DNA of 64,000 nt, taken from positions 62,001 through 126,000 of the IMG/VR virus record IMGVR_UViG_3300005747_000012. One strand, given 5' to 3'. Shown here piece after piece: positions 41,678-49,249 of the stretch. The position numbers and the translations under genes are program-made. The number at the start of each line of letters is the position of its first letter. The first letter of the stretch is position 1. Source of the DNA: a virus. A model generated the notes under the pieces. The model searched no databases. It had not been told where the DNA came from and saw only the letters and a program-made list of their open reading frames with translations.

Positions 41678-42172
41678 GTTCATCCCGGCTACCGTAGCAA
41701 CAACAATTCTTAAATAAATAGCATCACCTTTACTAGTGAGCCATTCAATTTTGGCTTTGCTATCAGACAGCTTTCGCCAACCATTTGCTTCAAGATATGG
41801 CGATAGTTTTCTAAAAAACGAGTTAACGTATTGGATTGCTTTTTCTGATTGTGATTTAATCGCTGCACCGTGAGCAACGGATATTTCAAAATGAAGCATA
41901 CATAATACTTCAATAGCCGCAGCAGACAGAGTTTTATAGGAGTCACGGGAAGCAAGCATACAAACTTGTGGAACATCCCGACTATTACCCGTTTTCATCA
42001 ACTCATAGATACGCCACATGGCATCAACCGGGCCATGTGTAGAACCGGGATATACGACACCCATTGGAAACTTAATATCTAAAAAGATATGCATCCAATT
42101 TCTAAGTTCCTCTGGCCCATTCAAAGGCTTTAAAACTAGTTCGTTTTTTAGCTTTTCTATTTCTTCTGACAT
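39923..42172 (-). CDS. Large terminase N-terminal half + N-intein + Vsr-like homing endonuclease
   Basis: A 749-aa chain. Residues 1-165 are terminase N-extein, with CMLASRDSYKTLSAAAIEVL as the P-loop-like ATPase motif, ending VVATVAGMN. Residues 166 to about 265 are intein blocks A and B (CVKGNTSIKT; GILECSLDHKIYI). About 272-455 are three zinc-ribbon-like repeats (GYKLKTTKDKYKN, CKDGH, CLACKS). HPLEIDIYIPEFKFGVEFDG (around 483-502) is the Vsr/EDxHD nuclease core. A GNAT-like C-terminal region follows. The terminase reading frame is not resumed. The C-half is a separate overlapping gene. Confidence 0.88.
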   Translation of the reverse strand: MSEEIEKLKNELVLKPLNGPEELRNWMHIFLDIKFPMGVVYPGSTHGPVDAMWRIYELMKTGNSRDVPQVCMLASRDSYKTLSAAAIEVLCMLHFEISVAHGAAIKSQSEKAIQYVNSFFRKLSPYLEANGWRKLSDSKAKIEWLTSKGDAIYLRIVVATVAGMNCVKGNTSIKTNKGNLSASTIYKRLKNGEDFLFWSHNHNKKYEEYKPVICTQKNKHKKIIKITTSNGILECSLDHKIYIKGRGYVKAKDIKVGEKAFRKNRDASSALGFEKAKEFIEKKGYKLKTTKDKYKNTNTILEMTCKDGHLKKCSFNEFKNKKRRGCLACKSISFEKIKAFFESKKYRVNIEKESYKNTKQKIQTICDNGHEYSVSYHDFKHKNARCSQGDCHKKRHDTNFVVKYIQEQGYKTDLKQYKNQYEPISVICPNDHKTMIMFSNFYNHGKRCKHCYRPYSKAHQEIVGYIKTIYKGKIEINNRDIIHPLEIDIYIPEFKFGVEFDGLYWHSEKVKKNAKKINIEKACKINQKNINILAIFEDEWSDPLKQELVKSMIKSRLGIYDKKMRASKLEIKKINKNIGFKSFFDKYHLDGHVQASFAYGLFDGDELVSCMSFRVPFNNKNYWEIARFATKSGLKIYGNASKIIKCFIKEYNKKLITYSNNRLSLGNTYQKLGFKEITQTTEPSYYYTDFQKRLWRFKCRKINDPDILNKYPTEKAQAEGGVFSRKFLGHSRALYKIYDYGHRKWSLEC

Positions 42173-43956
42173 TACGCTCTCAAATTAGCTTCATTAATAA
42201 ATTCATCAGCATGATCAGTTGCCCTTCTAAAATCTTGTTCCTCTTTCCATGCCTGAAGTTCAAGCTGACTATCTCTTGGGCTGGCAACAATACCACCAAG
42301 ATTACCCATAACACTAGCAATAGATACGCTGTTTTCAAGTGCTTGCACTACTGCCATAGTAGCATCAAAAATTCCTAGTTTTTCAGGGTCGCCAAACTCC
42401 ATGTTTTCAATATCATATACATATTTTTGATTTTGAAAATAATCAATGATAGTTTTTTCAATTTCTTCATTATTGTACCCAGCATTTTCAAGAAGTTTTC
42501 TTAGTGGTTCCATAAGACTTGGAATTAAGACCTGTTGAACAAGATTGTAGTCTCTATCATCTTCAGAGTAACTAGTTTCCAAAAACAATACTAAATTTGT
42601 TAATACTCTACAACCACCCGGCAACGCACCGTGAGCAATTGCACTTCTTACCGCACACACAGCGTCTTCACATCTATCATGTCTTTCTTTAAGCTCACCG
42701 TTAGATGCACCGTATATTTTAAGTTTGGCAATACCATTAGTTAGCTTACCAAGTCTTTCTTCAAGATCAAGCTTTTCAGCAATACTTGCAGCATTTTTAA
42801 GTTGAGTTTCAAGCTCATCTGCTCTTTCTTCGATATCCAGTTCGCTTGGCTCACCAACTACAGTACTTCTAAATCTATAATACTCAAACGTATCCATTCC
42901 GTTACCAAGGTCGTCAATAGTAGCTTTAGCTACTTGATTAGTCATGTCAAATATTTTAGCTCCGGTAAAGGCAGATAGGTCGTATAAAAATTCTAATCTA
43001 GAGTTTTTAATATTAGTCATTGGCGTAGCCATTGGTACAACATTTAATGTTGTAGGATTACTAAAATTAAACGCAAGATTTGTCAAAACATTTTCTGAAA
43101 AGCCGTGTGAAACAAGAACAAGATTGCTAAACTCAGAGTTTCCTTCATTTACAAACTTATGTCCAAGTTCTTCAATAATTGGCAGGAAAGAAACAAGATC
43201 GTTTACAATACCATCAAACAAAAGAAACAACGGTCTATCTAGTTTACAGCGTTGATTGGCCTTGTCGTTAATAAATGCTGTATGAAATTTGCCAATTGAC
43301 TCTTCAAAGCCAATAGCAATTGGTAGTCCTTCAATAAGCTCTACTTCATAACCGCTTGGCCCTGAAAGTTCTTGAATAGTAACGTGAGAAGACTCTCCAA
43401 AACCTACTTTGTCAAAAGCTTCCATTACAGCGTCAGCCATTTCTTCATCACCATTAGCAGATACTTGAGCTACTTTTTTTAGCAAGCCTTGATTGTCTAT
43501 ACTAATTTCAATTGACTGATCTTTTACCTTGGGAATAAGTTGATTTTTAACAATTTTATTCATAACCCTAGTGGCACGCTGAGGTGACTCTTTGGGATTA
43601 GCCTCACAATATCTAAATAGAGACTTTACCATAGTGGCAGAGATAATTGTAGTCGCAGTTGTACCGTCACCAGCTTCGTTGGCGGTCCTTTTAGCAGCAT
43701 CTCTAGTTTGTTCAATAATCAAGTGCTTATAAGGATCAGCACTACCTAAAGAACTGAAAATAGTAACGCCATCCTTGGTATTCTTGTTTGGAATACCGGG
43801 ATATTCGCTTTCAATAAGTGTTGTTTTACCACCCGGCCCATAGCTAGACCCTACAATTTCGGCAATTTCATCCATAGTTTGAGAGGTAATTTGTTTAAGC
43901 CTATTTGGGCTTGAGCAATACATTTTAGCTGGGGTTTTTACTTTTTTAACAGTCAT
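42172..43956 (-). CDS. groEL: GroEL-like chaperonin
   Basis: A 594-aa group I chaperonin-type protein (host GroEL is about 548). Equatorial motifs are SSYGPGGKTTLI, AGDGTTATTI, and LEERLGKLTNGIAKLKIYGA followed by CAVRSAIAHGALPGG. KTPAKMYCSSPNRL replaces the usual N-terminus. The apical domain is divergent. Some jumbo phages encode such single-ring chaperonins to fold their own proteins. A GroES-like partner is not certain, though the 108-aa gene at 28532 has a faintly similar pattern. Strong AAAGGAG and a phage promoter motif precede it. The stop overlaps the terminase start by 1 nt. Confidence 0.92.
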   Translation of the reverse strand: MTVKKVKTPAKMYCSSPNRLKQITSQTMDEIAEIVGSSYGPGGKTTLIESEYPGIPNKNTKDGVTIFSSLGSADPYKHLIIEQTRDAAKRTANEAGDGTTATTIISATMVKSLFRYCEANPKESPQRATRVMNKIVKNQLIPKVKDQSIEISIDNQGLLKKVAQVSANGDEEMADAVMEAFDKVGFGESSHVTIQELSGPSGYEVELIEGLPIAIGFEESIGKFHTAFINDKANQRCKLDRPLFLLFDGIVNDLVSFLPIIEELGHKFVNEGNSEFSNLVLVSHGFSENVLTNLAFNFSNPTTLNVVPMATPMTNIKNSRLEFLYDLSAFTGAKIFDMTNQVAKATIDDLGNGMDTFEYYRFRSTVVGEPSELDIEERADELETQLKNAASIAEKLDLEERLGKLTNGIAKLKIYGASNGELKERHDRCEDAVCAVRSAIAHGALPGGCRVLTNLVLFLETSYSEDDRDYNLVQQVLIPSLMEPLRKLLENAGYNNEEIEKTIIDYFQNQKYVYDIENMEFGDPEKLGIFDATMAVVQALENSVSIASVMGNLGGIVASPRDSQLELQAWKEEQDFRRATDHADEFINEANLRA

Positions 43957-43974
43957 TAAAGTCTCCTTTAACTA

Positions 43975-43985
43975 TATAATATCAT
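43975..43985 (-). promoter_or_regulatory. Phage promoter motif ATGATATTATA
   Basis: Copy of the recurrent element 18 nt upstream of the chaperonin ATG, with AAAGGAG between. It probably drives the chaperonin-terminase-portal unit. Confidence 0.65.
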
Positions 43986-43991
43986 AACTTT

Positions 43992-44783
43992 TTACAGCAA
44001 TTTCCAATTTACATTTTTTTTAGCTTCTTGAATTAAATTTAATATTTTTTGATTTTTGATTTTTTTAGCTTCTTCTTCTATAGAAATTAAAGTTTTCATT
44101 TCTACATATATATTATTTTTAAGTTTAACCTCAATTTTTTCCTTTAACTTAAATGTTTTTTTATTGCTTTTTGATATATTATCAAAAGCGTATAAATATT
44201 GCAAATTGGTATAGTGATTTAACTTTAAAATTTCACCCATTGTTTTCGCTGAAGATATAGGCTTTATGTGGTCTATATGTATTTTTTCAATTGCATCTTT
44301 AATATCTATATTGTAATTTTTTTTAAATGTTTTATTTAGGTAATTTTGTAAAAAGTCATAATTACAACCTAATATATCAGACTCTATTTTATCCCATTTT
44401 AAATTTGATGGAAAACCTTTTCTATATAAACTTTGCTTAATAAGATTTATAATTCTTGATTTAAAAGAGTGTTTTTCATTCCATTTTTTTACACCTTTTC
44501 TATTTTTTTCTTTAACTTTTTCAGGGTTATTTTTGTGCCATCTTGCAGCATTTTCTTTCATTTTTTCTTTATTTTTTTCATAATATTTTTTATGATATGA
44601 TTTTATTTTTTCTTTATTTTTTTTATGATATGATTTTATTTTTTCTTTATTTTTTTTAACCCATTTATCTTGACCTTTTTTTCTACACTCTTTACACCAA
44701 TATGAAAGGCCATCCTTTGATTTTTTTAATTTTGTAAAAAAAGATAAATCTTTTTTTTCTTTACACTTACTACACTCTTTCAT
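43992..44783 (-). CDS. HNH homing-type endonuclease (263 aa)
   Basis: N-terminal double zinc-knuckle (MKECSKCKEKKDLSFF, CKECRKKG). Then comes a long Lys-rich linker with an 11-residue repeat (NKEKIKSYHKK), and a C-terminal HNH core KIHIDHIKPISSAKTMGEI followed by NLQYLYAFDNISKSNK. This arrangement is typical of free-standing phage homing endonucleases. It sits between the chaperonin and a small zinc-finger gene and is more AT-rich than both, consistent with recent arrival. No intron or interrupted gene is visible next to it. Confidence 0.8.
   Translation of the reverse strand: MKECSKCKEKKDLSFFTKLKKSKDGLSYWCKECRKKGQDKWVKKNKEKIKSYHKKNKEKIKSYHKKYYEKNKEKMKENAARWHKNNPEKVKEKNRKGVKKWNEKHSFKSRIINLIKQSLYRKGFPSNLKWDKIESDILGCNYDFLQNYLNKTFKKNYNIDIKDAIEKIHIDHIKPISSAKTMGEILKLNHYTNLQYLYAFDNISKSNKKTFKLKEKIEVKLKNNIYVEMKTLISIEEEAKKIKNQKILNLIQEAKKNVNWKLL
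44591..44656 (-). repeat. Two tandem 33-bp repeats in the HNH gene
   Basis: Exact-looking tandem copies with a period of 33 bp. They encode the NKEKIKSYHKK repeat in the linker between zinc knuckle and nuclease. Confidence 0.8.
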
Positions 44784-44971
44784 TTTTCTAACTTGGCTTC
44801 CAGTTCCCTAAAATGCTTTTCGCAAAATGGAAGTTCTTCTAAATCTTCCATTACTGCTGTTTTATGATAAGATAAAAACATAAAGATTTCTTCATGTACA
44901 TCATTACACCCTCGTTTGGAACAGGTCATTTGTTCATCTTCTTCTATTTGTGCTTTGGTCCGTCTTCCCAT
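44780..44971 (-). CDS. Small Cys-containing protein (63 aa)
   Basis: MGRRTKAQIEEDEQMTCSKR followed by GCNDVHEEIF and a later PFCEKHFRELE gives a C-x4-C...C-x2-H set that could hold a zinc ion. Unknown function. Overlaps the phosphoesterase gene by 28 nt and the HNH gene by 4 nt. Confidence 0.6.
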   Translation of the reverse strand: MGRRTKAQIEEDEQMTCSKRGCNDVHEEIFMFLSYHKTAVMEDLEELPFCEKHFRELEAKLEK

Positions 44972-45687
44972 ATAATCTCCACTGGTTTGTGACTGTAAAT
45001 ATATCTATCATCTAACGATGATGCGTTTACAAACATAGTATTTTTTTTATAAGAAACCCCATATTCTTCATGAATATGTCCAAAAACGTGCATCATTGGT
45101 TTAACTCTATTTTCAATGGTATCCATCAAATGTGGACATCCAACGTGCTCAACATCACCACTAATACCATGCCAACGTGGAACTGTATCTCTAATTCCAT
45201 ATGGTGGGCCATGAGTAATTAAAATATCAGTATCATTAGGTATCATATCCCAATGTGGCTTAATTAATGGATGTTTTTTAAACCCATGATATGGGTCGCC
45301 ATTTGGTAAATGTTCAATATCTCTATTAAAAGCCCAATTACAGAAAGTTGGTTGTACTGGACTTCCCCAAATTTTAATTTCTTCTTTGGTCCACGGACAT
45401 TTAATTGTAACACCAGAATCATTAAGATAAATTACACCATATTTACGGCACATTTCTTCAAATCTTTCAGGTTCTTTTTCAAAGCCCCAATCATGATTTC
45501 CGGCAATCATGATTTTCCAATTAAAATCAAGTGAACCATACCATTTCAAAAACGGCTTAATTTCACCAGATTGACCACGGCCAGTAGCGTCACCAGCATG
45601 AAGGATAATATCACCCTTTCCACAGTCAATTTCTTTATGACGATTGTGTGTGTCTGATATGCAAACTATTTTCATTTTTTTTTCCAT
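44944..45687 (-). CDS. Metallophosphoesterase (calcineurin-like, 247 aa)
   Basis: Complete set of phosphoesterase motifs: ISDTHNRHKE (D-x-H), ILHAGDATGRG (G-D), MIAGNHDWGF (G-N-H-D), ILITHGPPYGIRD (H), VFGHIHEEYG (G-H-x-H). The spacing and the HGPPYG motif match the MPPED-type subfamily found in many phages and bacteria, of uncertain substrate. It starts at ATG 45685-45687 in a TAATG overlap with the AAA+ gene. Confidence 0.85.
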   Translation of the reverse strand: MEKKMKIVCISDTHNRHKEIDCGKGDIILHAGDATGRGQSGEIKPFLKWYGSLDFNWKIMIAGNHDWGFEKEPERFEEMCRKYGVIYLNDSGVTIKCPWTKEEIKIWGSPVQPTFCNWAFNRDIEHLPNGDPYHGFKKHPLIKPHWDMIPNDTDILITHGPPYGIRDTVPRWHGISGDVEHVGCPHLMDTIENRVKPMMHVFGHIHEEYGVSYKKNTMFVNASSLDDRYIYSHKPVEIIWEDGPKHK

Positions 45688-47678
45688 TATCCCATCAGTC
45701 CTACTTGTTTCTTTTTAGCTTTTTCAAATGCCCTTTCAATTCTTGCTTTATGCTCTTTCATTTCAGTAATAACTTCAGCAAATGTTTTATCATGCAGTTC
45801 GGCTCTAATCACAATCTCAGAAATATGAGCGATACTTAGGCCATCAGCATCTTTACTTTTAAGTGCCATTGCTTCGTCACCAGACAACTCTCTTTTAGCA
45901 ATATAAGTACCAAGCTTAAATCTTTCTTCGGCATTTGGCCCTTCAAGCTCAAACATTTGGTCAAAACGTCCGGGTCTATCAGCTAATGATTTTAATAGGT
46001 TTTCTGGTGTATTGGTTGTTGCAATAATAAAAGTTGGTAGCCTAAAACTTACCGATGCACCATCAAGAAGCTCTAACAAGCTGGCATCCGCTCCTTTTGG
46101 GCCGTGATAACCTTCGGTATTTCCACCGCCAATATCTTCCATTACAAACAACATTCTTGTGCAATCTTTTGAAAATTTTGAACCAGTTGAAAGAAACTTA
46201 GAAACTGTACTACTTCGTATATCAGATGTATCCCAAAATAGAACAACTGTTCCCTTGTCTTCTTCGGTAAATTCTTGGCTAATTTTAGCAATTGTTGAGC
46301 TGTTATGGGTTACAACAAAATTATCTAGCACAAATAAATTATCTGAATCAACTGTAAACCCATTGTAATCACCAAACCCTATTGGCTCTATTTTTATAGC
46401 GTTTACAAGAGCATCTTTTATTTGCTTCCTTGGCTCGGCTTTTTTTCTTTTCAATAAAACTGGTATTTTATCTATATCCCCAAAAATTCTTACTCTTTTA
46501 TATGTTGATTCGTCAATTTTTTTATCCGTAACTGTGCAAGCTAAACCAAGTGATCTTGCTACAAAAACAATATCATTTGCAAGCGTTTCATTTTTTTGTA
46601 CTATTTCATAAGTATTGGATGTTAAATAGCCGTCAGAATCAATTAACCCTGCCAATATTTTAAGTCTATTTTCTTGAGAAGATGTTTTATATTCTTGTGG
46701 TATTTTTTTGTTATTAATTACACCTAATTCTTGAAAAAAATTTAACAAAATATTTCTATCTTTTTTGCCGTGTTTTTTACCGCTAGACAAATTGTAAGTA
46801 GAGGCTTTGTTTAATGGTTTTGTCCATTTGTTAGTTTTTAAACCAAATTTTTCCCCATAATCAGACCATTTTTTTGCCAATTCATCATCCATGGTTGTTA
46901 AAGATATAGAGTGGGAGCTTCCATCTCCAAGCCAAAGGCCTAAAATATAAGGGTCTACAATCAGCTCTTTATGATTATGCTTAAAATCTACAGCTTTTGT
47001 TTTATATCCTTTGTTTCTTATTTTAAAACTTTCAGATTTTTTTAAGTATTCTTTTACTGAAATATTTACTATTTCTTTTGTATCTGTATTTTTTAAAGAA
47101 ATTACATGGTTACTGTTGACCGTATAGCAATCTCCTTTTGTATTAACTACTCTATACATTTCATCCTTACCAGAATGTAACATTAAAACCTTGCGAGGTT
47201 TTGAATCTGGCCCCATTAACAAATCACCAACTTTTACATTTTTAGCTTTTTTAACTGAGCCATCGTACATTAATACACCTTGATTTGGACCTAGACATTT
47301 ACCCATGCCCGGTTGTGAGTAGAGTAAAATTGACCGTTTAGGGTCTTTATTGTATTTTTTGTAAATATCTAATTTATCAAAGAAAAGTTTAGACTCTTTT
47401 TTAATAAGTTGAGTATTACTGGCCGACTCAAGAAGGTCATGGGTTTTAAGTTCAAATTTTTTAGTTCTTAAACCAACTGAAGTATTTACCAAAGTCCAAA
47501 TACCCGGTTTAATAGTAAATTTTTCTTTATCTTGCTCTTCTTCAGCATATTCAAATTGAACAATATGAGTTTCTGTTTGAATACAAAGGTCAGACTCAGG
47601 AAGTTCTTTGACAGTACCGTCATTTAGGTCTTCAAGCTTCGTTCTTTGTAATAATTTAAACTTTCCTTCTTCTGACAT
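45687..47678 (-). CDS. AAA+ ATPase interrupted by an intein
   Basis: A 663-aa precursor. Extein: N-terminal 126 residues, Walker A split as SQPGMGK / SSTIAK, Walker B LFVMEDIGGGN, sensor 1 FIIATTN, arginine finger LADRPGRFDQMFELEGP, so it is a classic AAA+ module of the FtsH/BCS1/proteasome-ATPase type. Residues 128-459 are the intein. The function of the spliced protein (about 331 aa) is unknown. Candidates are a clamp-loader-like, protein-remodelling or virion-assembly ATPase near the chaperonin. Without splicing the P-loop is destroyed, so activity depends on the intein. Confidence 0.88.
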   Translation of the reverse strand: MSEEGKFKLLQRTKLEDLNDGTVKELPESDLCIQTETHIVQFEYAEEEQDKEKFTIKPGIWTLVNTSVGLRTKKFELKTHDLLESASNTQLIKKESKLFFDKLDIYKKYNKDPKRSILLYSQPGMGKCLGPNQGVLMYDGSVKKAKNVKVGDLLMGPDSKPRKVLMLHSGKDEMYRVVNTKGDCYTVNSNHVISLKNTDTKEIVNISVKEYLKKSESFKIRNKGYKTKAVDFKHNHKELIVDPYILGLWLGDGSSHSISLTTMDDELAKKWSDYGEKFGLKTNKWTKPLNKASTYNLSSGKKHGKKDRNILLNFFQELGVINNKKIPQEYKTSSQENRLKILAGLIDSDGYLTSNTYEIVQKNETLANDIVFVARSLGLACTVTDKKIDESTYKRVRIFGDIDKIPVLLKRKKAEPRKQIKDALVNAIKIEPIGFGDYNGFTVDSDNLFVLDNFVVTHNSSTIAKISQEFTEEDKGTVVLFWDTSDIRSSTVSKFLSTGSKFSKDCTRMLFVMEDIGGGNTEGYHGPKGADASLLELLDGASVSFRLPTFIIATTNTPENLLKSLADRPGRFDQMFELEGPNAEERFKLGTYIAKRELSGDEAMALKSKDADGLSIAHISEIVIRAELHDKTFAEVITEMKEHKARIERAFEKAKKKQVGLMG
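46302..47297 (-). mobile_element. LAGLIDADG intein in the AAA+ P-loop
   Basis: 332-aa intein starting with Cys (CLGPNQGVLMYDGSVKK) and ending NFVVTHN followed by Ser. Both LAGLIDADG helices are present (LGLWLGDGSSH, LAGLIDSDGYL). It is inserted after the Lys of Walker A. It is clearly related to the helicase intein at 30956-32008, although the exact site within the P-loop is different. Confidence 0.95.
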
Positions 47679-47687
47679 TAATTTCTC

Positions 47688-47918
47688 CTAATATTCTTCA
47701 AATTTGTATTTTCTTTTATGTATGCCTTTTCTTTTAGAAAACATCTTTTTATCACAATATTCTCCGTCAATTTCGGCATTTTTCCAAGAAAAAGACTGTC
47801 TTTCTTTAGAAATTCTAAAAGATTGCTCACCCTCAAATTCAAAGTCAGCATCTTCGCCAAAGGCATAGTAAACCTCGACATCTTCTCTTTTTTCTTGTTT
47901 TTTAAGATAGCTTGCCAT
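47688..47918 (-). CDS. Hypothetical protein (76 aa)
   Basis: Charged small protein (MASYLKKQEKREDVEVYYAF; DADFEFEGEQSFRI). I prefer this frame over an overlapping one at 47678-47929 because it has balanced, soluble composition and a GGGGCTAAT ribosome binding site. Unknown function. Confidence 0.6.
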   Translation of the reverse strand: MASYLKKQEKREDVEVYYAFGEDADFEFEGEQSFRISKERQSFSWKNAEIDGEYCDKKMFSKRKGIHKRKYKFEEY

Positions 47919-47919
47919 A

Positions 47920-48528
47920 TTAGCCCCATAGGTTGTTAGTTTTTTTCTTCACCACTTTCTTCTCTACTTTAACAGGCCTTTCTTCTTTTGTCAATTCTTT
48001 AGCTCTCCAAACATCAGGACCATCACTTACATCACATTCTTTGTTAGGGCAAAACGGCCCAATTCCGGGTGCATTTTGCAACATTGAAGGGCAGTCAGGA
48101 TTTGGACATTCTTCTGGTTCATACTTTGTTTCGGGTTCTTTTATGTAGCTTTCACCTTTTTCTTCAATTGGCCCCATTGGAGCGTTTAACCATTCTTTGT
48201 CTTCTTCTGTAAGCTCTACCGGTCCAATATCTTCCCAATTTGGCTTTTGTTCATTTATCTTCCTTCTTTCTTTTTTGGGTAATTTATTACTCATTATAGA
48301 CCTAATTTCATCCATTTGAGCATCGTACTCATCAATACGAAGGCGACATAGCTCCTGCTCATAAAACAGCTCTACAAGTCTAATTTCAAGCTCTGTGGGC
48401 GGTTTATCACCCCTATCTGCCAGATATTCTTTAGTGCAAGGCACTGATTTTGCCCAGTTTTGCTTATCTGAACCTATGGTGAATTTTGAATTTGCTGGTT
48501 TGTTTGTGAATATACAGTTTCTTTTCAT
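47920..48528 (-). CDS. Hypothetical protein with C-terminal zinc pairs (202 aa)
   Basis: Helical N-terminus (LEIRLVELFYEQELCRLRID), an acidic middle and EECPNPDCPSM plus FCPNKECDVS near the C-terminus, giving two CxxxxC pairs suited to zinc. The last 20 residues are Lys-rich. The ATG at 48526-48528 lies 5 nt from a promoter motif with no ribosome binding site, so this is another candidate leaderless gene. No family recognised. Confidence 0.65.
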   Translation of the reverse strand: MKRNCIFTNKPANSKFTIGSDKQNWAKSVPCTKEYLADRGDKPPTELEIRLVELFYEQELCRLRIDEYDAQMDEIRSIMSNKLPKKERRKINEQKPNWEDIGPVELTEEDKEWLNAPMGPIEEKGESYIKEPETKYEPEECPNPDCPSMLQNAPGIGPFCPNKECDVSDGPDVWRAKELTKEERPVKVEKKVVKKKTNNLWG

Positions 48529-48533
48529 GTGTA

Positions 48534-48544
48534 CATAATATCAT
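48534..48544 (-). promoter_or_regulatory. Phage promoter motif ATGATATTATG
   Basis: One change from the common element. It ends 5 nt before the ATG of the 202-aa gene, a leaderless configuration. Confidence 0.55.
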
Positions 48545-48563
48545 ATGTGTAAAAAAAAACAAG

Positions 48564-48719
48564 TTAAAGTTCCCACTTTCTATGTCCATAATCATATATT
48601 TTATATAAAGGCCTAGAATGCCCCAAGAATTTTTCGCTAAATACACCGCCTTCTGCTTGCGCTTTTTCCGTTGGATATTTTACAATCACTTCCGGGCTAT
48701 TTATTCTGCGACATTTAAA
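48564..48719 (-). pseudogene. 3' fragment of a Vsr-like homing endonuclease
   Basis: 51 codons without a start, ending in TAA. They match the extreme C-terminus of the terminase homing endonuclease: KYPTEKAQAEGGVFS, KFLGHSR and LYKIYDYGHRKW are identical, about 42 of 51 residues overall. The rest of the gene is missing, cut off at a terminator hairpin. This looks like the scar of a deleted homing endonuclease or an aborted copy event. Confidence 0.85.
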
Positions 48720-48721
48720 AC

Positions 48722-48752
48722 AAAAAAAGGGAACAAAAAGTTCCCTTTTTTT
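48722..48752 (-). terminator. Bidirectional rho-independent terminator
   Basis: GGGAAC-5 nt-GTTCCC, a perfect 6-bp stem flanked by A7 on one side and T7 on the other, so it can act in both directions. It closes the tail sheath-tail tube unit. Confidence 0.85.
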
Positions 48753-48776
48753 AAAAAAATATGTAAAGTATTGAAA

Positions 48777-49226
48777 TTATGGAAGTGAAGTTGCCCCATC
48801 ACTTTCATCTTGCTGTCCAGACTCATCACTCAAAACAGTTCCAATATACGATATGTTGAATCTTGTAGTGCCTTTTGCCTGTTGAGCTTCACCCCAATTT
48901 GAAGGCACACAGTTTTTAACAATCATAATGTTAGCACCAGTTTGCCTATCTTCAACTTCAAGCTGAACATTTTCAAAATTTAAAAGGTCTTGAAGTTTTG
49001 GAGCTGCTGGAAGAACATGAACACCTTGGTCAATAATTCTAAACCCAGAACAAGACACTTGAACAGCTTCATAACTAGTGATTGAAATTTCATCTGGTGA
49101 ATATCTACCTAACAAATGGATAGGCTCAGTTCCAATATTAGCACCATACTGGCAAGAATCAAAAAGACCAACGATCTGACCGCCAACTCTAACTTTTGCT
49201 CTTGCTCCGTTCATTGTTCTACTCAT
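48777..49226 (-). CDS. Tail tube protein
   Basis: A 149-aa beta-rich structural protein. It starts MSRTMNGARAKVRVGGQIVG with SCQYGANIGTEPIHLLGRYS, as typical myovirus tube subunits, and ends with a flexible acidic tail. FNISYIGTVLSDE resembles the closing strand of the fold. It follows the sheath gene by 23 nt, the canonical sheath-tube order. Hexamers stack to form the inner tube of the contractile tail. AAGGAGAAAATAAT is the ribosome binding site. Confidence 0.85.
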   Translation of the reverse strand: MSRTMNGARAKVRVGGQIVGLFDSCQYGANIGTEPIHLLGRYSPDEISITSYEAVQVSCSGFRIIDQGVHVLPAAPKLQDLLNFENVQLEVEDRQTGANIMIVKNCVPSNWGEAQQAKGTTRFNISYIGTVLSDESGQQDESDGATSLP

Positions 49227-49249
49227 ATTATTTTCTCCTTATTTTTTAA

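Noticed and set aside
47678-47929. Alternative 83-aa frame over the 76-aa gene
   Set aside because: Composition is poor (Lys/Leu/Asn strings) and the other frame has the ribosome binding site and soluble protein-like sequence.
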